From contig JBCCHV010000020.1 in NCBI GenBank assembly GCA_039028635.1, positions 31,630 to 95,629 on the forward strand: a stretch of 64,000 nucleotides of DNA, read 5' to 3'. The notes under the pieces were generated by a model. It searched no databases. It worked only from the letters and a program-made list of their open reading frames with translations, and was not told where the DNA came from. Made by a program: the position numbers and the translations under genes. Positions 31,983 through 42,522 of this stretch are shown here, one piece after another (positions within the stretch are counted from its first letter, which is position 1; each line of letters opens with the position of its first letter). This DNA comes from Acidobacteriota bacterium (GTDB taxonomy: Bacteria > Acidobacteriota > Thermoanaerobaculia > Multivoradales > JBCCEF01).

Positions 31983-34844
31983 CTATTGCTCCGGAGCGGG
32001 CGATACGGTGACCGCATGGGTAGAGATCTGCTGCGAGCTGTCGCGCACCGCAAGGGTCACGGTGTAGCTGCCGTGGGAGGTCGGAAAGGTATAGGTCTGC
32101 TGCGGCCCAATCCTCTGCTCGAGACCCCCGAAGTCCCACTGAAAGAGGGTGATCTCGACGTCGTCGACGGAGGTCGAAGCATCGAAGGTGCAGGTCGGAC
32201 CGTTCGAGCAGTCGTACGTGAAGCCGGCAATTGGAGTCGCCCCGGCCTGATCGCTCGCGGCCGTGAAGGTGGTGACGGCCTGGGCCGTCCGCCCACCGAC
32301 ATCGGCCACCGTCAGGACGACTTGGTAGACCCCGTCGGCCGCCAGGTCGATCAACACCGACTCGCCCTGGTAGGGCGACGATACGGGCCCGGCACCGACC
32401 TGCCATTCGTAGCTCAGTAGGCCGAGGTCGTCGCTCGAAGCGCTGCCATCGAGGCGGCAGCGCAAACCGTCGCAGAAAACCGTCGCCATCGGCAGCGGCA
32501 GGTCGTTCGGTACCACTTCGACTTCGACGGCATTGGACGACTGGTTGCCATCGGGATCGGCGACCGTGTAGCCGAAGGTGACGACGCCGACGTAGCCCGG
32601 GTCCGGAACGTAGAGCAACCGTGCCGCCGAGCCAGCGCCGACGATCGACACCTGCCCCGAGGTCGGCTGGGTGACGGCGACGTAGCGCAACTCATCGCCC
32701 TGGGGATCGCTGTCGTTGGCCAGGGCGTCGATCTCGAGAGCCGCCGCTTGATAGGTCCAGGCCCGATCATAAGAAGGCAGCGGCGCGCCCGGCTCGACCA
32801 CCACCACCACCCGAGCCGCCACCCGCGGTGCCTGCAGGCTCTGGTCGAAGACCCAGTAAGTGAACGAGTCGGCTCCGACGAAGCCCGGAGGCGGGCGGTA
32901 GATCACGCCGGCAAAGTGCCCGACATTCGAGATCTCGCCGAAGCGAGGCCGCGACAGGAAAACAGGATCGATCACCGGGCTCGCCCCGGCATAGCTGCTG
33001 AGCTCGTCGTTGGCGAGAAGATGGTTGAAGACGATGTCCGTCGCTCGGCCCTCGGCGGTGGTCACCAAGTCGTTGTAGGCGATGTAGTTGGGAGACTGTC
33101 CCCAACTGAAGAAGGCGAATGCATCGGAGGTCGAAGGGTCGTCGCCGCGGGCAGCGCGGTAACCGACGACATCGAGCTCGTCGATGTCCGGTGGCTGCAC
33201 CGTCTGGGTGTAGACCAATGCACCGTCGTAGTCCGCCGGCGGCAGGCCGCCGCCGAGATCGTGGCCGGGCGAGAGCAGCTCGACCTGGCCGTAGGTCAAG
33301 GGCAGCGGATTGGGAGCGTCGGGGATGAGCTGCGAGAAAAGCAGGTTGGTCCCCGAGTCGTTGGCCAGCAGGTCGGACCACAGGAAGGCGGTGGTGCCGA
33401 GGGTGCGGACTTCGAGGAAATCGTTGCGAGCCTGGGTCGGCGGCGGGTCCACCGCTCCGGCGACCACATTCAAACGCACCTTGGCCGTCGCCGAGCGGAA
33501 GTTGATATCGCCGACCGTGTACCAGAAGCTGTCGAAGCCTTCGTAGCCGTCGTCCGGGATGTACCAGAAGCCCGCCGCGTTGCAGCAGAAGTCGAGCCGG
33601 CCGTGGTCTGGCTCGCCGAAGGCGAGATTGATCGGCAGCAGCGGAGCATCGGGGACCTGGCTGCGGTCATTGCCGAAGAGATTGGGCTCGCCAACGGCGC
33701 CGACCTCGAAGCGAATGAACAGCCGACCGTCCTTGGGAACATCGAACGGCCCGTCGTAGCCGGCCATCGGCGGATCGGTGATCTCCTGAACATCGAAGGT
33801 CACGGTGGCCGGGGCCGAGTAGTCGGTGCCATCGAACAGGCGGTAGTCGAAGGAGGTCTGGCCGCGAAACACCGGCTGCACCCGCGGCTGCCAGACGACC
33901 CCGGCATCGTCGACGAACCACTGGCGCGTGTCCGCCGGATCCGGCTGAGAGAGGATTTCGACTTCGAGCCAATCGCCATCGACGTCCTCGGCACCGGCGA
34001 GAAACTCCGCCCAGGGCACGAAGGTACGGGTCGCCTGCGGCACGACGATGAGGTGATCTTGGGCCGTCGGCGGCGTGTTCGGAGGCTGCCAGCCGGCCAG
34101 GAACAGACGCACCGTCGCGGAGCCCCGATGGCCGTCGGGATCGACCGCTTCATAGCCGAACTCATCCCACCCAAGGGCAAAGAAGTCCGAATTCGGGGTG
34201 TACAGCAGGTTGTCGACTCCCCCGGTCGCCGGATTCGTCGCGGTGACCTCGAGGAGCCCCCGCTGTGGCGGGACGAGGGTCAGCGGATCGACCCACAACA
34301 GGGCCGTTTGGTCGGGATCGGGATCGCTGTCGTTGGCCAAAAGGGCCGCACCGGTGAGGCTGAAGGACGGCTGCCCCGCCGGCACGACGAAGCTGTCGTC
34401 GAGGGCGATCGGCGCATACTCGTTCGGCAGCGAGGTCGAGTCGAAGAGCTCGACCAGGACGGGAATGCCGGACACCGTGTGAACGCCATCGGAAACCGAG
34501 TAGGTGAACCTGAAGTTGCCGATGTAGTCGGAGGCCCGCTGATAGGTGAACGTGTTGTCGGCATTGCGCACGACGCTGCCGCCGGCCGGATTCGACACCG
34601 AATCCAGGCTCACGGTCATTGGCAATCCGCCGCTATGGCTGTCGTTGCCCAGCACGTCGAGGAGCACCCCCTCGACGGAGCTGAGCTGAAAAACGTCGGC
34701 CTGCGGTTGCGGAACTCGCGCTACACACTGCGACTGCGCCTCGGCCACAGCGCTCACCGCCAAACCGGTCAGCGCGATGACGAGAAGTTGGATATTCCGG
34801 CGTGAAGATTTCCGGCGGCGATACGAAGCTGGTCTGTGAAGCAC
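31983..34844 (-). CDS. Secreted multidomain Ig/cadherin-like (tandem-95 type) protein with PKD domains
   Basis: A 953-residue exported protein starting at GTG 34844 with GGGAGGA 5 nt upstream. A basic N-region (RRRKSSRRN) and a signal peptide end near residue 37 (VAEAQS). It holds about seven repeats of the type LANDSDPDPDQ ... YTPNSDF ... FGYEAVDPDG, each an Ig-like beta sandwich with Asp-rich calcium-binding loops. Two PKD-like domains are at the C-terminus (YEWQVGAGP, FQWDFGGLEQ, with Cys pairs). There is no membrane anchor. It is immediately upstream of the RHS gene (3-nt gap), so both are likely exported together. Probably an adhesive or spacer partner. Confidence 0.85.
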   Translation of the reverse strand: MLHRPASYRRRKSSRRNIQLLVIALTGLAVSAVAEAQSQCVARVPQPQADVFQLSSVEGVLLDVLGNDSHSGGLPMTVSLDSVSNPAGGSVVRNADNTFTYQRASDYIGNFRFTYSVSDGVHTVSGIPVLVELFDSTSLPNEYAPIALDDSFVVPAGQPSFSLTGAALLANDSDPDPDQTALLWVDPLTLVPPQRGLLEVTATNPATGGVDNLLYTPNSDFFALGWDEFGYEAVDPDGHRGSATVRLFLAGWQPPNTPPTAQDHLIVVPQATRTFVPWAEFLAGAEDVDGDWLEVEILSQPDPADTRQWFVDDAGVVWQPRVQPVFRGQTSFDYRLFDGTDYSAPATVTFDVQEITDPPMAGYDGPFDVPKDGRLFIRFEVGAVGEPNLFGNDRSQVPDAPLLPINLAFGEPDHGRLDFCCNAAGFWYIPDDGYEGFDSFWYTVGDINFRSATAKVRLNVVAGAVDPPPTQARNDFLEVRTLGTTAFLWSDLLANDSGTNLLFSQLIPDAPNPLPLTYGQVELLSPGHDLGGGLPPADYDGALVYTQTVQPPDIDELDVVGYRAARGDDPSTSDAFAFFSWGQSPNYIAYNDLVTTAEGRATDIVFNHLLANDELSSYAGASPVIDPVFLSRPRFGEISNVGHFAGVIYRPPPGFVGADSFTYWVFDQSLQAPRVAARVVVVVEPGAPLPSYDRAWTYQAAALEIDALANDSDPQGDELRYVAVTQPTSGQVSIVGAGSAARLLYVPDPGYVGVVTFGYTVADPDGNQSSNAVEVEVVPNDLPLPMATVFCDGLRCRLDGSASSDDLGLLSYEWQVGAGPVSSPYQGESVLIDLAADGVYQVVLTVADVGGRTAQAVTTFTAASDQAGATPIAGFTYDCSNGPTCTFDASTSVDDVEITLFQWDFGGLEQRIGPQQTYTFPTSHGSYTVTLAVRDSSQQISTHAVTVSPAPEQ

Positions 34845-34865
34845 GTGTCCTCCCGATCGCTGGAA

Positions 34866-34889
34866 TCAGGGAGGTCGACTCCTCCCTGA
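34866..34889 (-). terminator. Hairpin between the TPR protein gene and the Ig-like gene
   Basis: TCAGGGAGG pairs with CCTCCCTGA around a 6-nt loop, in the 152-nt gap between the two minus-strand genes. It may end the upstream gene's transcript or lie in the leader of the Ig-like/RHS operon. No U-tract. Confidence 0.4.
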
Positions 34890-34996
34890 GGCGGAGGACG
34901 CGGCAGCAGGAAACGGCCGCCGGGCCCTACCGCGCCAGATAGCGGGATCGGGAGAAAAACCCCATCACGGTGGATGGAGCGAACAGCCAGCGAGGA

Positions 34997-35878
34997 CTAC
35001 GGCTGCGAGCGCTTGACGTAGAGGCCGTCGAAGGCGGTATTCCAGGTCTTGCCGCCGTCGGTGGAGGTTTCCCAGTGCTGGCGCACGCTGCCGTCGTCGT
35101 TGGGGGTCCAGGTGATGCGGTTGACGGGCGAGCTGTCACTCGCCGAGGAGAGCTGCATGGAGCCACCGACCATTCCGCCGCTCAAGCGCAGCACGGTGCC
35201 CTGATTGTCCATCCAGGTCTGGTACCACTTGCCGCTGCCCTGATCGTAGGCGTTCAGGGAGGAGCCCTCGAAAGCACCGTTTTCGTAGTCCTCGTGCAGG
35301 GAGCAGCCGCCGTGCACGGCGGTAATGCGGTTGATCGCTCCCTTGGCGCCGGTGCCCTGGTTGATGACGTCCCACTCGCCGAGCCAGAAGTCGAACTGGC
35401 GATAGGGCGGATCGGAGCAGGGGGTGAGCCGGGCCAAGGCTCGCGCATAGTCATCGCGGCCGGCGAGCTTGGCGAGATCGGCGTCGGCGGAGACGGCACC
35501 GGCGATCTTGGCGCCGGCGTCGGCGAGGGCTTCGAGCTGGCGCACCGCTGCCGCGGCCTGCCCCTGGGCAGCCAGTGCACGGGCGCGGTGGAACAGCACT
35601 CGGCCGGCGGCGAAGCCGGCTTCCTGAGCCTTGTCGTAAGCCGCCAAGGCGGCCTTCAGGTCGCCCGCCCCGTGGCGCGCCTGGGCCAATCCGAACCAAG
35701 CGCTGCCGTCCTTCGGGTCGCCATCGGCGAGGGCCGTGAAGGCGGCGGCAGCGGCTTCCCACTTCTCTTCCGCCAACAAGGCGGCGGCGTCGGCCGCCGA
35801 GCTCCCGGATTGCCCTTGGAGGGAACCCACGATGATCAGGAGGGAGCAGACGAGGACGACGAAGAGGTGACGATTCAT
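34997..35878 (-). CDS. Exported TPR protein with a lipocalin-like (DUF1579-type) C-terminal domain
   Basis: A 293-residue protein with a signal peptide (about residues 1-22: LFVVLVCSLLIIVGSLQGQS). Residues 25-135 are TPR repeats (EEKWEAAAAAFTALADGDPKDGSAWFGLAQARHGAGDLKAALAAYDKAQ). From about residue 150 the sequence RQFDFWLGEWDVINQGTGAKGAINRIT and later TWTPNDDGSVRQHWETS-DGGKTW is the pattern of small beta-barrel domains annotated DUF1579-like. ATG at 35878 has AGGAGC upstream. It probably acts in the periplasm. Function not known; the combination of the two domains is common in acidobacterial genomes as far as I can recall. Confidence 0.78.
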   Translation of the reverse strand: MNRHLFVVLVCSLLIIVGSLQGQSGSSAADAAALLAEEKWEAAAAAFTALADGDPKDGSAWFGLAQARHGAGDLKAALAAYDKAQEAGFAAGRVLFHRARALAAQGQAAAAVRQLEALADAGAKIAGAVSADADLAKLAGRDDYARALARLTPCSDPPYRQFDFWLGEWDVINQGTGAKGAINRITAVHGGCSLHEDYENGAFEGSSLNAYDQGSGKWYQTWMDNQGTVLRLSGGMVGGSMQLSSASDSSPVNRITWTPNDDGSVRQHWETSTDGGKTWNTAFDGLYVKRSQP

Positions 35879-35984
35879 GAGTTCGCTCCTAGTCGGAAGG
35901 AAGCAGCAGGAAGGTTGCCGTGTCGAGCGGTTTCTGAGGCGAGATACGCGGCGGCGGCTGGGATTGTTCAATCTCCGGCGCGGC

Positions 35985-36845
35985 TCACAGCGGCAGCAGC
36001 CGGTAGGGCGGCCGAATCAAGTGGTCGCCGCGGCGCGCGATGAACAGGGTGGCGCCCCAGCCCCGGCGCCACCAGGGCACGCGCCGCAAAGCCGCCCGCA
36101 GCCAACCGCGGGGACCGCTGGGATCGGGGCGATGGGCGAGACAGCGCATCTCGACGATCTCCAGGCCGGCGGCTTCGAGGAAGCGCTGCAGCCGCCAGGA
36201 CTGGGCGACGTGCACGGCATCGGCATCGGGCACGTAGCCCTCCGAGAGAACCAGCGGCTCGGCCACCACTTCGAAGACGTGAGGTCCACCGACCAGGGAC
36301 CGAACCTGGCGCAGCAGACGGCGCAGGGCGATGGCCACGCGCCGGGCCGGGCTCAGGCTCGGCGGCAGATCGTAGGGCAGGTCCCAGGCCGAGCCGACGA
36401 TCAGCATCAGGCCGCCGGGGCGCACCACCCGCGCCGCCTCGAGCAGGGTGCGGCCGGGCTCGTGAAAGTGCTCCAGGGCCCAGGTCGAGAGCACCGCATC
36501 GAAGGCGCCGTCGGCGAAGGGCAACGACTCGCCGTCGCTGCGCACCCGGCCGCCGGGGCGGCTCTTCTCCCCCGCCATCAGCAGGGCGGCGGTGGAGACG
36601 TCGGTGCCCCAGTAGCGGGTGTCCTCGGGCAGCCAGAGGGCGTTCTCGCAGGATCCGCTGCCGAGGTCGAGCACGCGATCGCCGGACGCCAGGTGGGAGA
36701 ACAGGAGCTGCCGTTCCGGCGACGCTTCGGGGTTGCTCGCCGCCGCCTGCTCGTAATAGCTCCGGCTGGCGTCCCAAAAACGGTCGAGGCGCTCTTTGGC
36801 ACTGCCGGTGGCGCCCGTGGACGGCTCTTCGCGGGCCGGACTCAC
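35985..36845 (-). CDS. Class I SAM-dependent methyltransferase
   Basis: A 286-residue enzyme starting at a GTG that overlaps the stop of the acetyltransferase gene (GTGA), with GGAGG 6 nt upstream. SAM-binding motif I is VLDLGSGSCENALWL (about residues 57-71). Motif II is YWGTDVS, and motif IV is AVLSTWALEHFHEPGRTLLEAARVVRPGG, typical of the Methyltransf_11 group. The C-terminal third has an Arg-rich segment. The substrate is not evident. The coupling to a GNAT enzyme suggests a small modification unit. Confidence 0.85.
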   Translation of the reverse strand: MSPAREEPSTGATGSAKERLDRFWDASRSYYEQAAASNPEASPERQLLFSHLASGDRVLDLGSGSCENALWLPEDTRYWGTDVSTAALLMAGEKSRPGGRVRSDGESLPFADGAFDAVLSTWALEHFHEPGRTLLEAARVVRPGGLMLIVGSAWDLPYDLPPSLSPARRVAIALRRLLRQVRSLVGGPHVFEVVAEPLVLSEGYVPDADAVHVAQSWRLQRFLEAAGLEIVEMRCLAHRPDPSGPRGWLRAALRRVPWWRRGWGATLFIARRGDHLIRPPYRLLPL

Positions 36846-37567
36846 GGGCCCTCCGGGCGCAGGAAGGCGGTCATGGTGCTGTCCGGAACGAACCCCAGCC
36901 GTGCGGCCAGGCGCCGCGAGGCGAGGTTGTCGGCACGGGAGCCCCACACCGGCTGCTTGCCCTCCAGGCGGCTCTTCAGGTGGTGGAAACAGGCCGCCGC
37001 CAGGCCTCGGCGCCGATGCTCCGGACGGGTCGCGACGGAGACGTCCCACAGGCTCTCGGTCTCGACCGCCGCGGCACAGTAGGCCACCAGACGAGACTCG
37101 ACGACGACCCCGGCGGCCGGCCGGCCGTGGGCCAGGGTCCACTCGATCTCCTGCCGCTCGGGGCTTTCCCAGCCGCTCAAGTCGCAGCCGGTGGTGCGGT
37201 CGAGATCGACGGTGGCAATCGCCTCGGGAACCGCCGCCGCCGCGACGGTCGGCCCAGCTCGGTGCAGAATCGCCCCGACGCGCTCCCAGCCAGGCAGCCA
37301 AGGCGCCACCTGCGGCGCGCTGCCGTCGTCGACCAGGACATCGAGCTCGCCCGCCGCCGCCGCCGCGATGGCGGCCTCGAGCTGGCGGCGCGAAGGCGGC
37401 CCCCAAAGGGCGATGAAGCGCAGAGAGCGGGAAAGCACGGCGGCGCTCTCGTGATCCGGCGAGACGAAGATCTCGCCACTGCCGGACAGCAGCAGACCGC
37501 GCAGATCGACCCAGCGTGGCTGGTCCGGAATGCGCGCCGCCAGAACCTCGGCGAGGCCGGCGTTCAT
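36842..37567 (-). CDS. GNAT-family N-acetyltransferase
   Basis: A 241-residue protein. The C-terminal GNAT domain (about residues 150-235) contains the acetyl-CoA-binding signature VATRPEHRRRGLAAACFHHLK (Q/RxxGxG/A type) and NLASRRLAARLGFVPDS, the usual end of the fold. The N-terminal half (about 1-120) has a separate Ala-rich domain of unknown role. Its stop overlaps the methyltransferase start; it follows ppdK by only 20 nt on the same strand. Substrate unknown. Confidence 0.85.
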   Translation of the reverse strand: MNAGLAEVLAARIPDQPRWVDLRGLLLSGSGEIFVSPDHESAAVLSRSLRFIALWGPPSRRQLEAAIAAAAAGELDVLVDDGSAPQVAPWLPGWERVGAILHRAGPTVAAAAVPEAIATVDLDRTTGCDLSGWESPERQEIEWTLAHGRPAAGVVVESRLVAYCAAAVETESLWDVSVATRPEHRRRGLAAACFHHLKSRLEGKQPVWGSRADNLASRRLAARLGFVPDSTMTAFLRPEGP

Positions 37568-37587
37568 CGTGCGACGACCATCCCGGG

Positions 37588-40290
37588 TCAGGCCTCGCGG
37601 CGGAGCGCCGCCCGCGCCGCCGCCAGCCGGGCGATCGGCACCCGGTAGGGCGAGCAGGAGACGTAGTCGAGACCCACCGATTCGAAGAAGGCGATCGAAT
37701 GGGGTTCGCCGCCGTGCTCGCCGCAGACCCCGAGGTGGAGATGCTCCTTGGCGCGCCGACCGCCCTCGCAGGCGGCGCGCACCAAACTGCCGACGCCGGC
37801 TTCGTCGATGCGGGCGAAGGGATCGTAGGGCAAGACGCCTTGCTCGATGTACTCCGGCAAGAAGGAGCCGACGTCGTCGCGCGAAAAGCCGAAGGTCATC
37901 TGGGTCAGGTCGTTGGTGCCGAAGGAGAAGAAGTCGGCGTGGGCCGCCACTTCCTCGGCCACCAGGGCGGCCCGCGGCACCTCGATCATGGTGCCGATCA
38001 GAATCTCCGTCGAGACCCCTTCCTCGGCCTGCACCCGCTCGATGGTGGCGGCGATGCGCTGGCGCAGGCGCTGCAGCTCTTCGGCGGTGCCAGCCAGCGG
38101 AATCATGATCTCGGCCCGCACGTCGCCGCCGGCTCGGCGCCGGGCGCAGGCAGCCCGCACGATGGCCTCGGCCTGCATGTCGTAGATCTCCGGCGCGGTC
38201 ACGCCGAGGCGACAGCCGCGGTGACCAAGCATCGGGTTGAGCTCGCGCAGGGACTCCGCTTTTTCCGCCACCTCGCTGGCCGAGATACCCATCTCGGCGG
38301 CGAGCTCGGCGAGCGCCTTGTCGCCGTGGGGCAAGAACTCGTGGAGCGGCGGATCGAGCAAGCGTACCGTCACCGGCAGGCCGTCCATGGCCTCGAAGAT
38401 GCCCTCGAAATCGCCCTGCTGGACCGGCAACAGCTCGGCCAGGGGCGCCTGACGCTCAGCCGCCGTCGCCGCCAGGATCATGCGCCGCACGCGCGGAATG
38501 CGATCCTCCTCGAAGAACATGTGCTCGGTACGGCAGAGGCCGATGCCCTGGGCGCCGAAGGAACGCGCCCGGCGGGCATCCTCGGGGGTGTCGGCATTGG
38601 CCCGCACCCGCATGCGGCGCGCCCCGTCGGCCCAGTCGAGGACCTGCTGGAAGGCGTGCGAAGCAGCCGTCGGCGGACCTTCGCCGGTGAGCGCCGCGAG
38701 CACCTCCGACTCCTGCGGCGCGAGGGCACCGGCGAGCACTTCGCCGGTCGAGCCGTCGATCGAAAGGGCGTCGCCTTCGCGCCACGTCTGTCCCGCCACT
38801 CGCACCTCGCCGCTCGCCTCGTCGACGTGCAGATCTCCGGCACCGACGATGCAGGGTTTGCCCATGCCGCGCGCCACCACCGCCGCGTGGGAGGTCATGC
38901 CACCGCGCGAGGTGACGATGCCGGCGGAGGCGTGCATGCCGACGATGTCTTCCGGCGAAGTCTCTTCGCGCACCAGCAGAACCGGACCCGCGACGGCCAT
39001 CTCGGAGGCCCGCTCGGCGTTGAGGGCGATGCGCCCGCTGGCCGCTCCGGGCCCCGCCGGCAAGCCCTTCGCCAACAGGCGGCCGGCGGCTACCGCCGCC
39101 GCCTTGTCGGCGGGATCGAAGTCCGGCGCCAACATCTGTTCGAGGTGGTCCGGCTCGACCCGTTCGAGGGCGGTGGTGGCGTCGATCCGGCCCTCCCGCA
39201 CCATGTCGACGGCGATGCGCACCGCGGCCGAGCCGGTGCGCTTGCCGGTGCGCGTCTGCAGCATGTAAAGGCGGCCGTCCTCGATCGTGAACTCGACGTC
39301 CTGCATCTCCCGATAGTGCTCTTCCAGCACCCCGCAGACCTCCTCGAGCTGAGCCGTCGCCGGCCCAAAAAGGGCGGCCATGCCGTCTCCCTCGGCGGGC
39401 CGGATGGGGCGCGGCGTGCGAATCCCGGCGACCACATCCTCACCCTGAGCGTTGACCAGGAACTCGCCGTAGAGACCGGGCTCACCGGAGGCCGGGTTGC
39501 GGGTGAAGGCGACCCCGGTGGCGCAGTCGTCGCCGCGATTGCCGAACACCATCGCCTGGACGTTGACCCCCGTTCCCATGGTGCTCGGAATGCCGTTGAG
39601 GCGCCGGTAGTCGCGCGCCCTCTGGTTGTCCCAGCTCTCGAAGACGGCACGGATGCCGCCCCAGAGCTGCTCCCGGGGGTCCTGCGGGAAGGGCCGGCCG
39701 GCGTGCCCCTCGATCAGCTCTTCGAAGGCCGCGATGACCTCGCCGAGGGCGCTCGCCGAGAGCGCCGAATCGTCTTCGACCGCCTCGCGCTGGCGGGCGG
39801 CGCCGAGGATGCTCTCGAACTCGCGGTGGGGCACGCCCATCACCACGTCGCCGTACATGGTCAGCAGACGCCGGTAGGCATCGCGCACGAAGCGCGGATC
39901 GCTGCCGGCGGCCTCGAGCGCCGCCACCACCTGGCGATTGAGGCCCAGATTGAGCACCGTGTCCATCATTCCCGGCATCGAGATGGGCGCCCCGGAGCGT
40001 ACCGAAAGGAGCAGCGGATCGGCATCGCCGCCGAAGCGCCGACCCTGGAGCTCCTGAAGCCGGGCGAGGTGATCGTCGACCTGCGCCTCGAGGCCTGCAG
40101 GGTAGCTGCCGTCGTGGTCCTGGAAGTAGAGGCAGGCCTCGGTGGTGAGGGTGAATCCTGGCGGCACCGGAATTCCGAGGCGGCTCATCTCCGCCAGGTT
40201 GGCACCCTTGCCGCCGAGGAGCTGCTTCTGCTCTGCCGAACCCTGGGCGGTTCCACCACCGAACGAGTAGACGTATTGGGTGTCGGTCAA
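37588..40290 (-). CDS. ppdK: Pyruvate, phosphate dikinase
   Basis: A 900-residue enzyme interconverting ATP + phosphate + pyruvate and AMP + PPi + phosphoenolpyruvate. It has an N-terminal ATP-grasp nucleotide-binding domain (GGKGANLAEM; SVRSGAPISMPGMMDTVLNLG), a central phosphohistidine domain with the catalytic His in SRGGMTSHAAVVARGMGKP, and a C-terminal TIM-barrel PEP domain (GIGLCRTEHMFF, GTNDLTQMTFGFSRDD). The start is TTG at 40290, supported by GGAGG 9 nt upstream and by the usual MTDTQYVYSFGGG opening. Downstream of glyS by 125 nt on the same strand, a common bacterial neighbourhood. No regulatory-protein gene (PPDK regulator) is visible. Confidence 0.97.
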   Translation of the reverse strand: MTDTQYVYSFGGGTAQGSAEQKQLLGGKGANLAEMSRLGIPVPPGFTLTTEACLYFQDHDGSYPAGLEAQVDDHLARLQELQGRRFGGDADPLLLSVRSGAPISMPGMMDTVLNLGLNRQVVAALEAAGSDPRFVRDAYRRLLTMYGDVVMGVPHREFESILGAARQREAVEDDSALSASALGEVIAAFEELIEGHAGRPFPQDPREQLWGGIRAVFESWDNQRARDYRRLNGIPSTMGTGVNVQAMVFGNRGDDCATGVAFTRNPASGEPGLYGEFLVNAQGEDVVAGIRTPRPIRPAEGDGMAALFGPATAQLEEVCGVLEEHYREMQDVEFTIEDGRLYMLQTRTGKRTGSAAVRIAVDMVREGRIDATTALERVEPDHLEQMLAPDFDPADKAAAVAAGRLLAKGLPAGPGAASGRIALNAERASEMAVAGPVLLVREETSPEDIVGMHASAGIVTSRGGMTSHAAVVARGMGKPCIVGAGDLHVDEASGEVRVAGQTWREGDALSIDGSTGEVLAGALAPQESEVLAALTGEGPPTAASHAFQQVLDWADGARRMRVRANADTPEDARRARSFGAQGIGLCRTEHMFFEEDRIPRVRRMILAATAAERQAPLAELLPVQQGDFEGIFEAMDGLPVTVRLLDPPLHEFLPHGDKALAELAAEMGISASEVAEKAESLRELNPMLGHRGCRLGVTAPEIYDMQAEAIVRAACARRRAGGDVRAEIMIPLAGTAEELQRLRQRIAATIERVQAEEGVSTEILIGTMIEVPRAALVAEEVAAHADFFSFGTNDLTQMTFGFSRDDVGSFLPEYIEQGVLPYDPFARIDEAGVGSLVRAACEGGRRAKEHLHLGVCGEHGGEPHSIAFFESVGLDYVSCSPYRVPIARLAAARAALRREA

Positions 40291-40415
40291 CTCTGCCCTC
40301 CAGTCCGTTGCGGCCGGCCCGCGGCCTCTGTTTTTCGCCAGCTCGTGCTCGCCGAAATTCTAGCCCGACCTGCGGGCCAGCCCGAGAAGCTGCCTCGGCC
40401 GGGTCGCCCGGCCCC

Positions 40416-42522
40416 TCAGGCGTCGCCGGCGAAGCGCGAACGGTGCTCAGCGCGATCCACCACCACCTCGGTCAAGCGGGCGATGCGCGAAAGCAAGCGG
40501 TGAATGCCCTGCAGCAGAGCGATGCGGTTGCGCCGCCGATTGCGATCCTCGTCCATCACCAGGACCTCGACGAAGAAACGGTCGAGGACCTCGGCGAGGT
40601 CGGCGATGTGGCGCAGGCCGCGCTCGTATTCACCGGCTGCCGCGGCCTCTTCGATCTGCGAGCGCAGGCGCTCGTAGGCGGCGAAGAGATCCTTCTCGGC
40701 ATCCTCCACCAGGGCCTCGCCCTCGAGCTCGTACTCGGAATGGTCGCGCACGATGTTGGCGATCCGCTTGGCGGCCAGCACCACCGACAGGAAACCCTCC
40801 TCCTGACGCACCCGGTGGAGAGCATCGACCCGCGACTGCAGATCGGGCAGGTCCGTTCCACCGACCGCCAGCGCCGCCTCGACCTCGTCGTAGGCGTAGC
40901 CCTGGAGGCCCAGCAGGTGGCGGGTGCGATCGTGGAGGAAAGGCCGCAGATCGGCGAGCAGCTCCTCGCCGCTGCGCTCCAGGCGATCGCCATAGAGCAG
41001 CGCCGCCCGCGCCGCCACCAGGTCGAGATCGAGCGGCAGGCCACCTTCGAGGGTAATCCGCACCGCCCCCTGGGCAGCGCGCCGCAGACCGAAGGGATCG
41101 CGGCTGCCGGTCGGCACCAGGCCGAGACCGAAAATGCCCACCAGAGTGTCGATGCGGTCCGCCAGTGCGGTGAGCTTGCCGATCCGGCCGCGCGGAATGG
41201 CATCGTCCGTCGACGCCGGCAAGTACTGGTCGTAGATCGCCTGCCAGACCGCCTCGTCGGCCTCCTCCTGGCGCGCGTAGAGGCCGCCCATGATGCCCTG
41301 CAGGGAGGTGAATTCCTTGACCATCTCGCTGGTCAGATCGGCCTTCAGCAACGCCGCGGCGGCGAGCCCCGGCTCCATCTCCTGGGGCCATTCGAGCTGC
41401 TCGCAGAGCATCCGCACCAGGCCGGCGATGCGCTCGCTCTTGTCGGCGTAGGTGCCGAGGCGCTCGTGAAAGGTGAGCCGATCGAGGGATTCGGCACGTT
41501 CGGCGAGGCTCTGCTTGCCGTCCTCGTCGACGAAGAAACGGGCGTCGGCGAGGCGCGCCGCCACCACCCACTCGTTGCCGGCCCGCACCCGGCCGGCGGG
41601 ATCGTCGGGCCGATCCATGACGGTCAGATAGACCGGCAACAGGGGCCGCTCCCCCGCACCCGGCTCCTCCACCGTCAGTGCGCTCTGGTGATCCTTCAAG
41701 CTGGCGATCAGGACCTCCCGCGGCAGCGCCAGATAATCCTCCGAGAAAGAACCCTCCATCACCCCGGGGATCTCGCAGATGGCGGTCAGCTTGTCGATCA
41801 GCTCATCGTCTTCGACCAGCTCCCCGCCGAGCTCGACGGCGCGCTCACGCATCGCCGTCACCAGCGTCTCGCGCCGCGCTTCCGGCAACACCTCGATGCC
41901 TTTGCGCTGCAGCTTGCGACGGTAGTCGGCGGCGCCTTTGACGGTGAACAGGCCGGGGGACAGGACCGGATGGCCGACGGTCTGGTCGCCGGCGGCGACG
42001 TCGAAAAGCTGGAAAGGCACCACCTCGCCGGCAAACAGCGACACGATGCCGTGGACCGGCCGCACCCAGGGCCCTTCCCCACTGCCCCAGCGCATGCTCT
42101 TCGGCCAGGGCAGGGCGGCGAGGACGCGCGGCACCAGCTCCGAGAGAACTTCGCCGGTCGCCATCCCGACGGTCCGCACCAGGGTGCCGACGTACTCACC
42201 CTTGTCGGTGACGACCCGCTCCAGGGCCTCGGCCTCGACGCCGCAGCGTTTGGCGAAACCGAGAGCTGCCGGCGTCGGGTTGCCGTCGTCGTCGAAGGCG
42301 ACCCTCGACGGCGGCCCGACCACCTGCTCTTCGCGGTCCTCTTCGCGCTCCGGCAGCCCCTTGAGCACCAGCAGCAGGCGCCGCGGCGTGAATCCGACGA
42401 CCGCCTCCCGCGGCGCCAGCTCACGCTGTTCGAGGGCGGCCACCACCTGATCCCGCAGGGTCGCCACGGCCGGCGCCAGCATGCGAGCGGGAATCTCCTC
42501 GGCTCGCACTTCGAGCAGGTAC

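Noticed and set aside
32748..34805. Plus-strand open frame of 685 codons
   Set aside because: Antisense to the Ig-like protein. The minus-strand product has a signal peptide and recurring Ig motifs with LANDSDP loops.
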